From assembly GCF_900095175.1 (NCBI RefSeq), contig NZ_LT606946.1:598058-662057 (forward strand): a stretch of DNA of 64,000 bases. The letters are read 5' to 3'. The translations under genes were made by a program, and so were the position numbers. The notes under the pieces were generated by a model, which saw nothing but the letters and a program-made list of their open reading frames with translations, did no database searches and was not told the origin of the DNA. Numbering within the stretch: position 1 is the first letter of the stretch; each line of letters opens with the position of its first letter. Shown here piece by piece: positions 32,193 through 40,154 of this stretch. The stretch comes from Polynucleobacter necessarius. GTDB lineage: Bacteria; Pseudomonadota; Gammaproteobacteria; Burkholderiales; Burkholderiaceae.

Positions 32193-32307
32193 TGTGAATT
32201 CTTCCTGAATTTGCAGAAATAGCAACGAAATGCATCAGCACAGCAATTCGATTAAGTCCCAAGCCTATCAACAATTGATGGTTTATGTAAGGTGTTAAAA
32301 GTAAGTG

Positions 32308-32634
32308 CTAAGTTGTGCTCGTAGACTTATTGGCAGTTTCCTTGGAATGTTTATCTCTATGGATGTGGATGGTGAGGTATGAGCCTCTTTTTGGAAAGAG
32401 GCTTATTAACCCAGCCTTCTCAAGCTGTTTTAAAGATGTCGATATGGTCTGCCTGCTAAGGCCGGTAATATCCCTGACCATTGAGTCAATCTTAAATTTT
32501 TGTGTATTGGTTACCCCCACATAAAACCAGAGAGCATTGCCAACCAAGCCAGGGGAGACTCCAACTTTAGATGCTTTTGCTAGCCAATCACACCATACAG
32601 GACCTCTTATAAATTTGCGATCTAGGTTTTTCAT
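32308..32634 (-). CDS. Winged-helix DNA-binding protein of the element
   Basis: A 108-residue protein with VRDITGLSRQTISTSLKQLEKAGLISLFPKRGSYLTIHIH, a clear helix-turn-helix plus wing at residues about 53-97. It resembles replication- or copy-control regulators of integrative elements. It is one of the few intact genes of the element and lies 57 bp after the DNA polymerase remnant on the same strand. The role as regulator is inferred from the fold. Confidence 0.68.
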   Translation of the reverse strand: MKNLDRKFIRGPVWCDWLAKASKVGVSPGLVGNALWFYVGVTNTQKFKIDSMVRDITGLSRQTISTSLKQLEKAGLISLFPKRGSYLTIHIHRDKHSKETANKSTSTT

Positions 32635-32690
32635 TTTTACTCCATAAATATGTTTTTAAATAGATAAATAATACTGAGCAGGTGTTAAGC

Positions 32691-34466
32691 CTATTGACAC
32701 GTGGGTGTTAAATTTACGCTTAGTGGTTTTAGGAGTCTGTCCTTGATGGTCATGACTTGGTTCCAAAAATCTTCGCTTGACGGATTTAAAAATCGCTGTG
32801 GGTGCTTGAATATTTCCACTTCACTGCTTAATTCAAATCCATTTAGGAGTATTCGGTTTGCTTCTCTCATGCATGCCTGAGCTATCTGAATATCGCGCTC
32901 AATATCTTCTTCTTTTGACTCAATGAGAATTGCATCATGCACGGGTGCACAGATGTTGATGCCTTTTTCATGTAATAAAATACATGCGATCCTTAACATT
33001 TCTGCAGCATTGGCTTGCATTGGGAAATTCCGTACGCTGCGTGGGTTTAGGTCGGGTTGCACATGTAATTGCCAGCCATATAACGTAGCCACCCTGTTGA
33101 AGGCAACTGTTGCGTTGTAAAGGTTGTCTGACCAAGCCCAAAAAGTTCGATAGACCTTTTGTGCATGTCCAATAATTGCCTAGCCCTCAATTCTGGTTCC
33201 CCTAGTCTGTCAGCCAAAGACTCAGCGCCCATCCCATATTGAGTTGCTAAGACGCATTGCTTGTATTGATTCCTTACATCCGGGTGGCTATGTTTAGTGG
33301 CATTTTGCGGAACGGCCCCTGATTGCTTAGCAAATGCAAGGTACGGATCACCAGATAAGTATGCCGCGAGCATATTGGCGTCCTGCGATAGTGCGGCAGC
33401 TATACCAAATTCCTGTTGTGACCAATCAATATAGGCAACGGCCATTTCTGGGCGAGGCTGGATGAGCCCCCTTAGCCATTTAGATAGTCCAAAAATAAAC
33501 TTTGTTGTTGATGGTTGATTGCGCCCTGTTATTGAGGAGAATTGCGATATTAGGCATCGATTGCGTCCGTCAGTTCCAACATAAAGGTCGTTCAACCTTA
33601 ACTTTGCCAAACAGTCTCTTAAATTACGTAGTGGCAACAAGCTAGGGTGTGCCGTGGACATCTCTTTGAAGGTTTCTTCGTCAAGCTTCAGTTTGCCTGT
33701 AGCGGTTTCTAGGCCACGGAATGCTTTTCTTTGCTAAATATTTTTCAAACAGCTCACTTTTAAACACGCTATCTTGGTAGACCTCGTACTCCGTATCAAC
33801 TTCTAAAATTAGCTCACCTTTAATCTTGTCCCACAAATGACATAGGTCTGTATAGGTCTGCATATCAATGGGTGTGCCGTACGTCTCCATGGCCGCCACA
33901 GCGATGTTGTAATGCCCCCGCAAGAGAGCCCGAGGTAGGTCAACTTCCGGTAACATGGCGCTCAAAAGAGGCAGTAGTGCGTCAACGTCTGATTGGCAAT
34001 ACTCCACAAGGCTGTTCGCTCATAATGGCTATAAGGACCCCCTCTTAATGCCAGAGCACGCATTTCTTCTTTATGTTCTATCGCAATTGAATCCAGCCCA
34101 AAAAACTTCATCGCTCCAATTAATGAACGACCACCTGGCAAATAAGGCAATCCGTTTGTCTTGTTGCGAAATTCGGCATATAAATCTAGAATATTTTTTG
34201 GCATCGGCCAGCCCAATGCTTTGAAGCAAGCCATTTCAGCACTAGCAAAATAGGCAACCACAACAGCAGTTTCATTAATAGATAGGGAAAGGAGGCGCTT
34301 TTAGTTTATATAAATCCTCCTGGAAAAGACGATGGTACTTACCGGTGCGAATTTCATGGGCTACCATACATATCACTTCAGGGGGATTGCCTTCTTGGCC
34401 TCCTATGGGGCGAAATTCAAAATCAAGAGTGATGCAATCGCGCAGTGTAAAGTCTTGGTGAATCAT
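32691..34466 (-). pseudogene. Family A DNA polymerase with exonuclease domain, multiply frameshifted
   Basis: About 590 residues when frames are joined. The N-terminus CITLDFEFRPIGG is a DnaQ-like 3'-5' exonuclease motif with DFE; MEYCQSDVDALLPLL is the third exonuclease motif. The polymerase part has motif A YIDWSQQEFGIAA, motif B around KQCVLATQYGMG and motif C as PVHDAI. Frames change near 34277, near 34006 (one base lost in TTGTGG), near 33710 and near 33157 (one base lost in an A-run, restoring KVYRTFWAWSDN). Such stand-alone PolA-type enzymes occur in phages and integrative elements and replicate the element. Motif C has VHDA where cellular PolA has VHDE. The ATG at 34466 overlaps the upstream stop as TAATG. 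Confidence 0.8.
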
Positions 34467-35068
34467 TAGACCCTCCCTTGAATTTGACGTATAAAGGGGT
34501 GATCACTTGAATCAATAATTCTTCCTGAGAATGCGTCATTGATCAATTCTTCCATCGACTGATTTGGCCATCTTGGTTCACCTAAATCATTAGCCGATTC
34601 AATAATTTCGTATTGACCAGCACTCATATTCGCTTGAATTCGTACCCACGTTGTCTCACCGCGCTCGATCCCGTACTTTAAAGATGAATGCCATAGATTT
34701 GCCCTTGAGGATGGGTCTATATCAGGCTCACCGATCAATTTTGGCGTGCCTGTACTATCTACAGCAAGGCGAATAGTTTTGGGGACAGCCAAATTGTCTA
34801 AGTGGCTGATCATATTTGGAGTTGCTAAATAGGTCTCCCCCCGATCCTTATCATCAACTACAAGACAGCGAAATTTATACCCTCCTCCAGGATGGATCCT
34901 GCAGAATCGATGTTTATTAAGCTTTCCGTATATTGCTTTAAGTGGTAACGCGGTGCCTCCACTAACACTGTATGTATCGGGAAGTCTAAGGCTGCTTAGA
35001 AGCGATGTTGTACTTTGTTTCGCCACTAACTCATCTTCGTGGTTTTGCTTTATGGTTTGCTCGCTCAT
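34466..35068 (-). CDS. Element-encoded protein of unknown function upstream of the polymerase
   Basis: A 200-residue soluble protein, intact. Visible segments are LPDTYSVSGGTALPLKAIYG, HRFCRIHPGGGYKFRCLVVDD and DIDPSSRANLWHSSLKYGIERGE. It has no signal peptide or membrane segment. It overlaps alpA by four bases (ATGA) upstream and the polymerase by TAATG downstream, so the three are one translationally coupled unit. The pairing suggests a replication accessory protein, but I cannot name the family. Confidence 0.65.
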   Translation of the reverse strand: MSEQTIKQNHEDELVAKQSTTSLLSSLRLPDTYSVSGGTALPLKAIYGKLNKHRFCRIHPGGGYKFRCLVVDDKDRGETYLATPNMISHLDNLAVPKTIRLAVDSTGTPKLIGEPDIDPSSRANLWHSSLKYGIERGETTWVRIQANMSAGQYEIIESANDLGEPRWPNQSMEELINDAFSGRIIDSSDHPFIRQIQGRV

Positions 35069-35265
35069 GCTGATACTCCTTGAGCGCTTTGGAATTGGGA
35101 TTCAATCCAAGCATCTACATCAGATTCCTTCCAAACGCTTATTCCACCGATTCTGGTGGGGCGAATAAAATCCCCCTGAGATATTTTTAGCCAAATTGTG
35201 CTTTTAGCAAGAGTGGTTTTACGGGCTACATCTTCAATTCGTATTAGTTTTAGCGCTTGGTTCAT
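35065..35265 (-). CDS. AlpA-family excisionase/regulator
   Basis: A 66-residue MerR-like HTH protein: LIRIEDVARKTTLAKSTIWLKISQGDFIRPTRIGG and VWKESDVDAWIE match the AlpA family that regulates integrase expression and excision of integrative elements. GGAGCGGTAATG gives a usable ribosome site. Ninety bases upstream is the palindrome at 35355-35370, and a near copy lies upstream of the integrase, so it is a candidate for autoregulation. Confidence 0.85.
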   Translation of the reverse strand: MNQALKLIRIEDVARKTTLAKSTIWLKISQGDFIRPTRIGGISVWKESDVDAWIESQFQSAQGVSA

Positions 35266-35354
35266 TACCGCTCCTTAAGGGATGTTCAATTAAATCCAAC
35301 CGTATTCGATTGGGCTTAACTGAATTTTTCTCTATTAGGAGGGGTGTGTCTGAT

Positions 35355-35370
35355 CAACACTTGAGTGTTG
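35355..35370. promoter_or_regulatory. Palindromic operator candidate upstream of alpA
   Basis: CAACACTTGAGTGTTG, a perfect 7-bp inverted repeat around TG. It lies 90 bp upstream of the alpA start. A near copy occurs at 37544-37559 upstream of the integrase. Confidence 0.55.
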
Positions 35371-35531
35371 AAAATATTTATGAAAGATCTGCAATCTTTA
35401 CTTTTAATGTCTTTTCAAAAAAATTTCTTAATGTTGTTGGAGCCCATTCATTACGCTGCAAGGCTTCTCTATTGGCTGTTTGGGTTTGACGATCTTGCTT
35501 CTTATCTTCGCTGCTGAGCCGGGCTTTCTGA

Positions 35532-36236
35532 CTAAAGGGAGGGGTTGGGGTGTTTTTCCTTTACCAGTCTACAGAATCGTGTATAGACGCGCTTTGAAGG
35601 TTCTTTTCCCGGTGAGCCAGAATTTAAAACTTCGTCTAGACACTCCTGCATACACTGGTTATTATTCGAGAACTTTTTATCTTTCCCAGCCTTTTGGTTG
35701 CTCACTGCAGCCTCGCGCGTTGAAAGATCTTTTTCGAAGTGATGTATCAAGAATTTATTTACGACCCTTAATTCGTCAACTTCCTGGCTTAATAGCTCAA
35801 TCTTGGCGGTTGCCCCCACTAGGTGTGAGACAAGCTCGCTTGGAGTTAGTGGGCGAAATTTATCCGCAAGCTCAGTAGTTCGATCTTCGATTGCATCATT
35901 GGATTTATATTTTTCCTTGGGGCGCTTGGCATCCGTTCGCATTTCATAGAGGCTTTCAATCAAACCTCCTGCTTTTTCAGCATAGATCTCTCCAAAGCTT
36001 CGACGTTTACCGCTGGGTTTCGCATTTGTTTTCCCAGCCTTATATGCCTTATATTCTTCATGAATCAACCCCATCACTAATTCATGCTGGTCTTTTTTTA
36101 AGGCCGTCCACATAGCTTCTAGTCTTGTGCGCCTTTCTTAGCTGATATCTTTTTTCAGTTTACTCTCTAGCTCCTGGAGAAGTTTTTGCTTTTGGAGCTG
36201 CAGTTGTTCCTCATGCTGATCGTCTGTCGGGCTCAT
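35532..36236 (-). pseudogene. Coiled-coil protein coupled to the integrase, in-frame stop
   Basis: The ATG at 36236 overlaps the integrase stop as ATGA. The frame MSPTDDQHEEQLQLQKQK runs through KLKKDIS to a TAA at 36138-36140, then continues without shift as ERRTRLEAMWTALKKDQHEL to the stop at 35532. The joined protein of 234 residues is highly charged, with heptad-like segments around residues 8-32 and 115-150. A start inside (ATG 36113) would still allow a 193-residue product. I do not recognise the family. An original CAA or GAA codon at the stop is likely. Confidence 0.6.
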
Positions 36237-37440
36237 ACTGGCTCCTTATCTTGTAGCGTTTTGCTTAAGCAGTAACTTTCCCAAGCATTCATCAAAACTC
36301 TACGTCTTTCAAGTAGGTCTTTCCTTCTATAGGCTCTTTCGACCTTGCTTTGGATGGTGTGGGCGAGTGCCATTTCGGCGATTTCGGGCGAGAACTCAGT
36401 CTCCTCAGACACCCAGTCCCTAAAGCTTGAACGAAAACCGTGAACAGTAGCATCAATTCCCAGTCTTCTTGGCATCATTGGCATAGCCATATTTGTTAGG
36501 GGTTTGCCATCTCGGGAGAAAAGGTATTTGCTATCCATGTCCATTCCTTTGGCTATATCTAGAAGCTCAAGAGATCGTTCGCATAATGGGACCCGATGTT
36601 CTTTTTTGGCTTTCATGCGAGTAGCTGGAATGACCCATACATCGCCATTAACTTCCTCTCGCAGCCCGCCGATAGCTTCACCAGTCCTTGATGCATTCAA
36701 GATCAAGAACTCCAGAGCTACAGCCCCAATTTTGTCAATTTGCCTTAGTCGAGCTATGAAGGCTGGAAGTTGTTCGTAGGGGAGTGCCTTATGGTGACCT
36801 GCTTTCTTGAGCTTATTGGGAGCAGACAATATGGTATCTAGATGGCTGCGCCAAAGGGCGGGGTTCATACCAGATCTGAGTTTTCTGGTGGTGGCCGCGG
36901 CAAGTATTAACTCTAATCTGCCGCGTAATCTGGCTGCCGTCTCAGTTTTGGTAACCCAGATAGGCTCTAAGATTGCCAAGATATCCTCGGTTTCTATTTC
37001 ATCAAGCGTTTTATCTCCTATCACCGGAAATGCGAATTCCTCTAACGTGTAAACCCATTGATCCCCATGCTTTTGGTTTGTCCACTCGGCGCGTCTAGAC
37101 TCAACAAAATTGAGAGCAAAGTCTCTAAAGTATATTTTGGTTAATTTGACTGCATTTGCATTAGGAATGCGCGCTAGCTTTCGCTGTTCTGCAGGGTTTA
37201 TTCCAGACTCTAAGCGTTCACGCTCACTTTGAGCCTTTAGTCTTGCATCCGCGATGCCTAGGGCGGGGAAGCCCCGCCAAGACTGATGTTGTGTTGCTTG
37301 CCGGCATGATTAAAGCGAAAGATCCAGTATTTCCGTAAGTTTGGCTTTACCCAGATATGCAGTCCTTTTACGAGGGCGTCGGTGTACCGTCCGGGACTCT
37401 TTAAATTTGTTACTGTCTTTATATCAAGCTTGATTGCCAT
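36233..37440 (-). pseudogene. Tyrosine recombinase (integrase), frameshifted
   Basis: Site-specific recombinase of the P4/phage type, about 402 residues when joined. The N-terminus reads MAIKLDIKTVTNL with the DUF4102-like segment GRYTDALVKGLHIWVKPNLRK and ISLGG. A gain of 2 bp (or loss of 1) in the G/C run near 37266-37275 shifts to the frame GFPALGIADARLKAQ. The catalytic domain is whole: Arg in NASRTGEAIGGL, HGFRSSFRDW, and ALAHTIQSKVERAYRR with the nucleophilic Tyr. The enzyme is therefore probably inactive and the element fixed. It is the right-most gene of the island and lies 12 bp from the 37-bp repeat. Confidence 0.87.
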
Positions 37441-37451
37441 ATTCAGTCCTT

Positions 37452-37488
37452 AAGTTACCAAGATCTGTTACCAAAATTCGTTCCTATA
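37452..37488 (+). repeat. 37-bp direct repeat, right copy (arm-type site candidate)
   Basis: AAGTTACCAAG, TGTTACCAAA and TATA; direct-repeat partner of 31496-31532 (32 of 37 positions). It lies immediately upstream of the integrase start, where it could both position the recombinase and control its promoter. Confidence 0.65.
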
Positions 37489-37543
37489 ACGACTTGGATG
37501 ATCCTGTTTTGCACTGTATGGACTTAGACAGTTTTGCGATATT

Positions 37544-37559
37544 CAACACTTAAGTGATG
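37544..37559. promoter_or_regulatory. Palindromic operator candidate upstream of the integrase
   Basis: CAACACTTAAGTGATG matches the alpA-upstream palindrome at 14 of 16 positions. It is 103 bp upstream of the integrase start, a distance like that in front of alpA (90 bp). An A/T-rich tract follows both. Confidence 0.5.
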
Positions 37560-37638
37560 ATTATTTATTCAATTAGATCAGCTGATTAGGGCGTCTAAAG
37601 CGGCTTATTTAATGCTTGGACTGTCTATTTCCTTACAC

Positions 37639-37665
37639 CATGAGCCTAAGTCACCTCTTCCGCCA
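37639..37665 (+). pseudogene. tRNA-Ser 3'-end fragment (attR candidate)
   Basis: The sequence around 37651-37665 reads TCACCTCTTCC, G, CCA. It matches the 3' end of tRNA-Ser(UGA) at 19379-19393 except the discriminator base. A worn T-arm (CATGAGCCTAAG) precedes it. No 5' tRNA part is present. It fits a duplicated attachment core at the far end of an island. Confidence 0.6.
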
Positions 37666-37670
37666 AATAA

Positions 37671-37700
37671 AAAACCCCAGCAATCACTTGCTGGGGTTTT
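37671..37700. terminator. Strong bidirectional terminator
   Basis: AAAACCCCAGCAA and TTGCTGGGGTTTT form a perfect 13-bp stem with loop TCAC. It lies six bases after the tRNA-Ser fragment and 31 bp after the stop of the minus-strand gene 37732-38313 (in reading direction), so it ends that gene now. I infer it was also the original terminator of tRNA-Ser. Confidence 0.85.
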
Positions 37701-37731
37701 GTCTTTCTAGTAACTAGAAAGCGTTATTGCA

Positions 37732-38313
37732 TTACTTCTTTGCAGCTGTTGCGCTAACTACTGCAGCAATTGCTTCTGTGTAAACCACTTTAACTTGATC
37801 GTTTACGGCAATATTTTTCATCAAGTCAGGATTCTGAACTTTAACTTTGAAGATATTTCCTTGTGGACCTTTTAAAGACACAGTATTTTTAGCTGTATCA
37901 ATTGCCTCAATGCTAGCAGTTGCAGTAACAGTATTGGTAGTAATAATGCCTGGCTTGTCGCCTTTTGGAGCAGTAGTAGTGCTAGTAGTAACTTGCTCAC
38001 TAGTAGTGCCTGGGTTTTTGACCTTAGCCAATTCAATCGCAACAGCGAGTTCGTAGACAACATCAAAACGGTCACCAACTTTAATTTCAGCAAAGTTCTT
38101 CACTTCTGCGCCAGCAACAATGGTGGATTCACCATCTTTGTTTTTAAGTGTCACTGTACGAGTTGCTGCGTCAATCTTGATGACTTCGCCATCATAGATA
38201 AGGGCAGTTTCTTGAGCAGCTACGCCAGCAATCGGAGCTTTCGGTTTGTTGAGCATGAAGTAAGCGCCTGCAGCAATAGCAGCAAGTACAACAATAATGA
38301 CTAGTTTTTTCAT
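37732..38313 (-). CDS. Membrane-anchored exported protein with two homologous repeats
   Basis: A 193-residue protein with an N-terminal membrane anchor (residues 3-20). The periplasmic part has two related beta-rich units, GEVIKIDAATRTVTLKNKDG to GDRFDVVYELAVAI and SIEAIDTAKNTVSLKGPQG to NDQVKVVYTEAIAAVV, joined by a Thr-rich linker (TTSTTTAP). The ATG at 38313 is chosen because it starts the signal sequence MKKLVIIVVLAAI; the upstream in-frame codon at 38346 adds 11 residues of no use. I do not recognise a named family. It is a single-gene unit that begins the chromosome right of the island. Confidence 0.75.
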   Translation of the reverse strand: MKKLVIIVVLAAIAAGAYFMLNKPKAPIAGVAAQETALIYDGEVIKIDAATRTVTLKNKDGESTIVAGAEVKNFAEIKVGDRFDVVYELAVAIELAKVKNPGTTSEQVTTSTTTAPKGDKPGIITTNTVTATASIEAIDTAKNTVSLKGPQGNIFKVKVQNPDLMKNIAVNDQVKVVYTEAIAAVVSATAAKK

Positions 38314-38526
38314 AACGGTATTAATCCTTAATAAATTGAGGTGCATTAGCTGTAGGTAGTAATGCAGTAATTGATAAATGCAGTAAGTTTGGCATTTATA
38401 TAGATTGTATTACTCATACCATTCATCAGAAGCATTTTTGAAGATGGTTCGAGTAAATAAGCCCTTAATACCCGACTATTTTGCTTATTTATCAAAATGG
38501 ACTGTCATATCAATAGCGCATACTAG

Positions 38527-38541
38527 ATAGATACCATCTAT
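38527..38541. promoter_or_regulatory. Short inverted repeat before the cytochrome genes
   Basis: ATAGAT, ACC, ATCTAT directly precedes the AAGGAG ribosome site of the DUF1924 gene. It could be an operator or a small hairpin near the start; evidence is weak. Confidence 0.25.
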
Positions 38542-38556
38542 AAGGAGTATGTATGT

Positions 38557-38939
38557 ATGCCTTGGAAGTTATTCTCGGGATTTATCCTCTCGGGTCTGGC
38601 CCTTACAGTCAGTGCAGCAACACCGCAAGACTTGCTGAGGAACTATGAGGCTCAATCTGGAAAAGCATCACCCGCCAGAGGCGAGCAGTTCTTCAATGCC
38701 AAGCATGGCAAAGAATGGAGCTGTGCATCTTGCCATGAAAATCCCCCAATCACGACACTAAACACATTGTTACTGGGAAGGTCATTAAGCCATTAGCCCC
38801 TAGCGCAAATCCAACTCGCTTTACTGATGAGGCTAAGGCTGAGAAGTAGTTTAAGCGTAACTGCAATGATGTACTCGGTAGAGACTGCACTGCACAAGAA
38901 AAAGCGGACGTTCTATCTTGGTTGCTAACTGTTAAATAA
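38557..38939 (+). pseudogene. DUF1924 haem protein (cytochrome c-like), disrupted
   Basis: Exported mono-haem protein. TAAGGAG precedes the ATG, the signal peptide ends TVSAA, then TPQDLLRNYEAQSGKASPARGE and a haem site CASCH. After NPPITT one base change in length (near 38758) shifts the frame to KHIVTGKVIKPLAPSANPTRF. A TAG at 38847-38849 then falls where EKWFKRNC would be expected (TGG to TAG), and the frame ends in VLSWLLTVK. Two independent lesions break it. It is followed 11 bp later by the diheme cytochrome gene. Confidence 0.85.
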
Positions 38940-38950
38940 GTCTTATCAAT

Positions 38951-39412
38951 ATGAAAAAATCTATATTTATTGCTGCATCCTTACTGCTGGTATCTTCATC
39001 TACATTCGCTGCCAAGATGGCAATGCCTGCAGATGCGCCAGCTTCATATGAAGCTGAGTGCGCAAGTTGTCACATGGCTTATCCGCCAGCATTATTAAAC
39101 GAACAAAGCTGGAAAAATGTCATGTCTGGCCTATCCAAGCACTTTGGTACCGATGCTAGTGCGGATGCAAAGACTCAGACTGAAATTACAAGCTGGTTAG
39201 TAAAGAATGCCGCTACTCGACAGAAGTACAGCGAGACCGCCCCCGAAAACCGCATTACTAAAACTTCATGGTTTATTCGTAAGCATGATGAGGTGAGGGC
39301 AGATGTTTGGAGGCGGGCAAGCATCAAGAGTCCTGCCAATTGTGGAGCTTGTCATATTGATGCTGCAAAAGGCATTTTTAGTGAGAACAATATTAAGATC
39401 CCAGCGAAATGA
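38951..39412 (+). CDS. Diheme cytochrome c
   Basis: A 153-residue periplasmic cytochrome with a signal peptide ending SSTFAA and two haem motifs, CASCH near residue 37 and CGACH near residue 136. Between them WKNVMSGLSKHFGTDAS and TKTSWFIRKHDEVR are typical of the DHC family that pairs with DUF1924 and cytochrome b561. It is probably an electron carrier between the b-type cytochrome and a periplasmic acceptor. Its stop overlaps the next ATG as ATGA. Confidence 0.88.
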   Translation: MKKSIFIAASLLLVSSSTFAAKMAMPADAPASYEAECASCHMAYPPALLNEQSWKNVMSGLSKHFGTDASADAKTQTEITSWLVKNAATRQKYSETAPENRITKTSWFIRKHDEVRADVWRRASIKSPANCGACHIDAAKGIFSENNIKIPAK

Positions 39413-40095
39413 GCCATCAGGTGAATGAGTCAATTCGTGATGCAGTTGGAGCCACTGGCAAGGTAAGAGAAGCCATTATGGTATGGGACATGCCGGTAAG
39501 GGTGTTTCATTGGCTACTGGTGATTTGTTTTGCTGGTGCTTGGCTTAGCTCAGAGAGTGAGCGATGGGCCATGATTCACTATGCATTTGGGTATACTGCG
39601 TGCTTACTTGTTCTCATTCGCTTGGTGTGGGGCCTGATTGGCACCCGCTATGCCCGATTTAGTCAATTTCTGAAAAGTCCAAAGGCAGTGCTTGAGCACT
39701 TTTGGGCTATGTTGCGTGGCCACCCTCATCACGATGTGGGACATAACCCAGCTGGTGGTCTCGTCATGTTTGCGCTGATGCTGCTCATCTTGCTCATTGG
39801 ATTGAGCGGTTATTTATCCGTTAAAGAGTTTTTAGGTAATGTTGTTTCAGAGGTGCATGAGGCAGTTTCTAGCTTAGTTCTGGGTCTAGTCATCGTTCAT
39901 ATTATTGCAGCTGTGGTCATGAGTTTGATCGAAAGACAAAATCTCGTCAGATCCATGGTGACAGGTAAGAAGCAGGGTATGCCAGAGCAAGGAATTCGTT
40001 ATCCACAATATCTAATCGGTGCCCTCATTTTTCTTGGCGCTCTCTACTTCTTCTATCTAACTTTAACTGGCAGATTGCCCAGCCTGACTCAGTAA
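39409..40095 (+). CDS. Cytochrome b561-type membrane protein
   Basis: A 228-residue inner-membrane di-haem b protein. MVWDMPVRVFHWLLV gives the first haem His, WAMIHYAFGYTACLLVLIRLVWGLIG the second helix, and SEVHEAVSSLVLGLVIVHIIAAV the last His pair. A fifth hydrophobic segment is at about residues 205-223. It transfers electrons across or along the membrane, probably to the diheme cytochrome encoded just upstream and overlapping by four bases. Residues 1-24 before the first motif are polar and the start is set by the ATGA overlap. Confidence 0.88.
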   Translation: MSHQVNESIRDAVGATGKVREAIMVWDMPVRVFHWLLVICFAGAWLSSESERWAMIHYAFGYTACLLVLIRLVWGLIGTRYARFSQFLKSPKAVLEHFWAMLRGHPHHDVGHNPAGGLVMFALMLLILLIGLSGYLSVKEFLGNVVSEVHEAVSSLVLGLVIVHIIAAVVMSLIERQNLVRSMVTGKKQGMPEQGIRYPQYLIGALIFLGALYFFYLTLTGRLPSLTQ

Positions 40096-40154
40096 AAGTC
40101 TCCCCGATTGAAGATTGAGATCGGGGATATTCACCTCGTTGTACGATAGATGGC

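Larger units (their letters stand above)
19394..37665. mobile_element. Probable tRNA-Ser-integrated genomic island with copper cluster
   Basis: The interval lies between tRNA-Ser(UGA) and a second copy of that tRNA's 3' end at 37639-37665 (TCACCTCTTCC then CCA shared). A tyrosine integrase gene lies 0.2 kb inside the right end. Tandem GTTACCAA motifs resembling integrase arm sites occur just inside both ends (19437 and 37452) and at 31496. Right of the fragment is a perfect 13-bp-stem terminator that would suit the tRNA before insertion. Cargo on the left is metal resistance; the right part is a replication and integration module. The boundaries are an inference. A nested alternative, with only 31.4-37.6 kb being the element, is possible because a tRNA-Lys remnant and arm sites lie at 31.4-31.5 kb. 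Confidence 0.6.
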
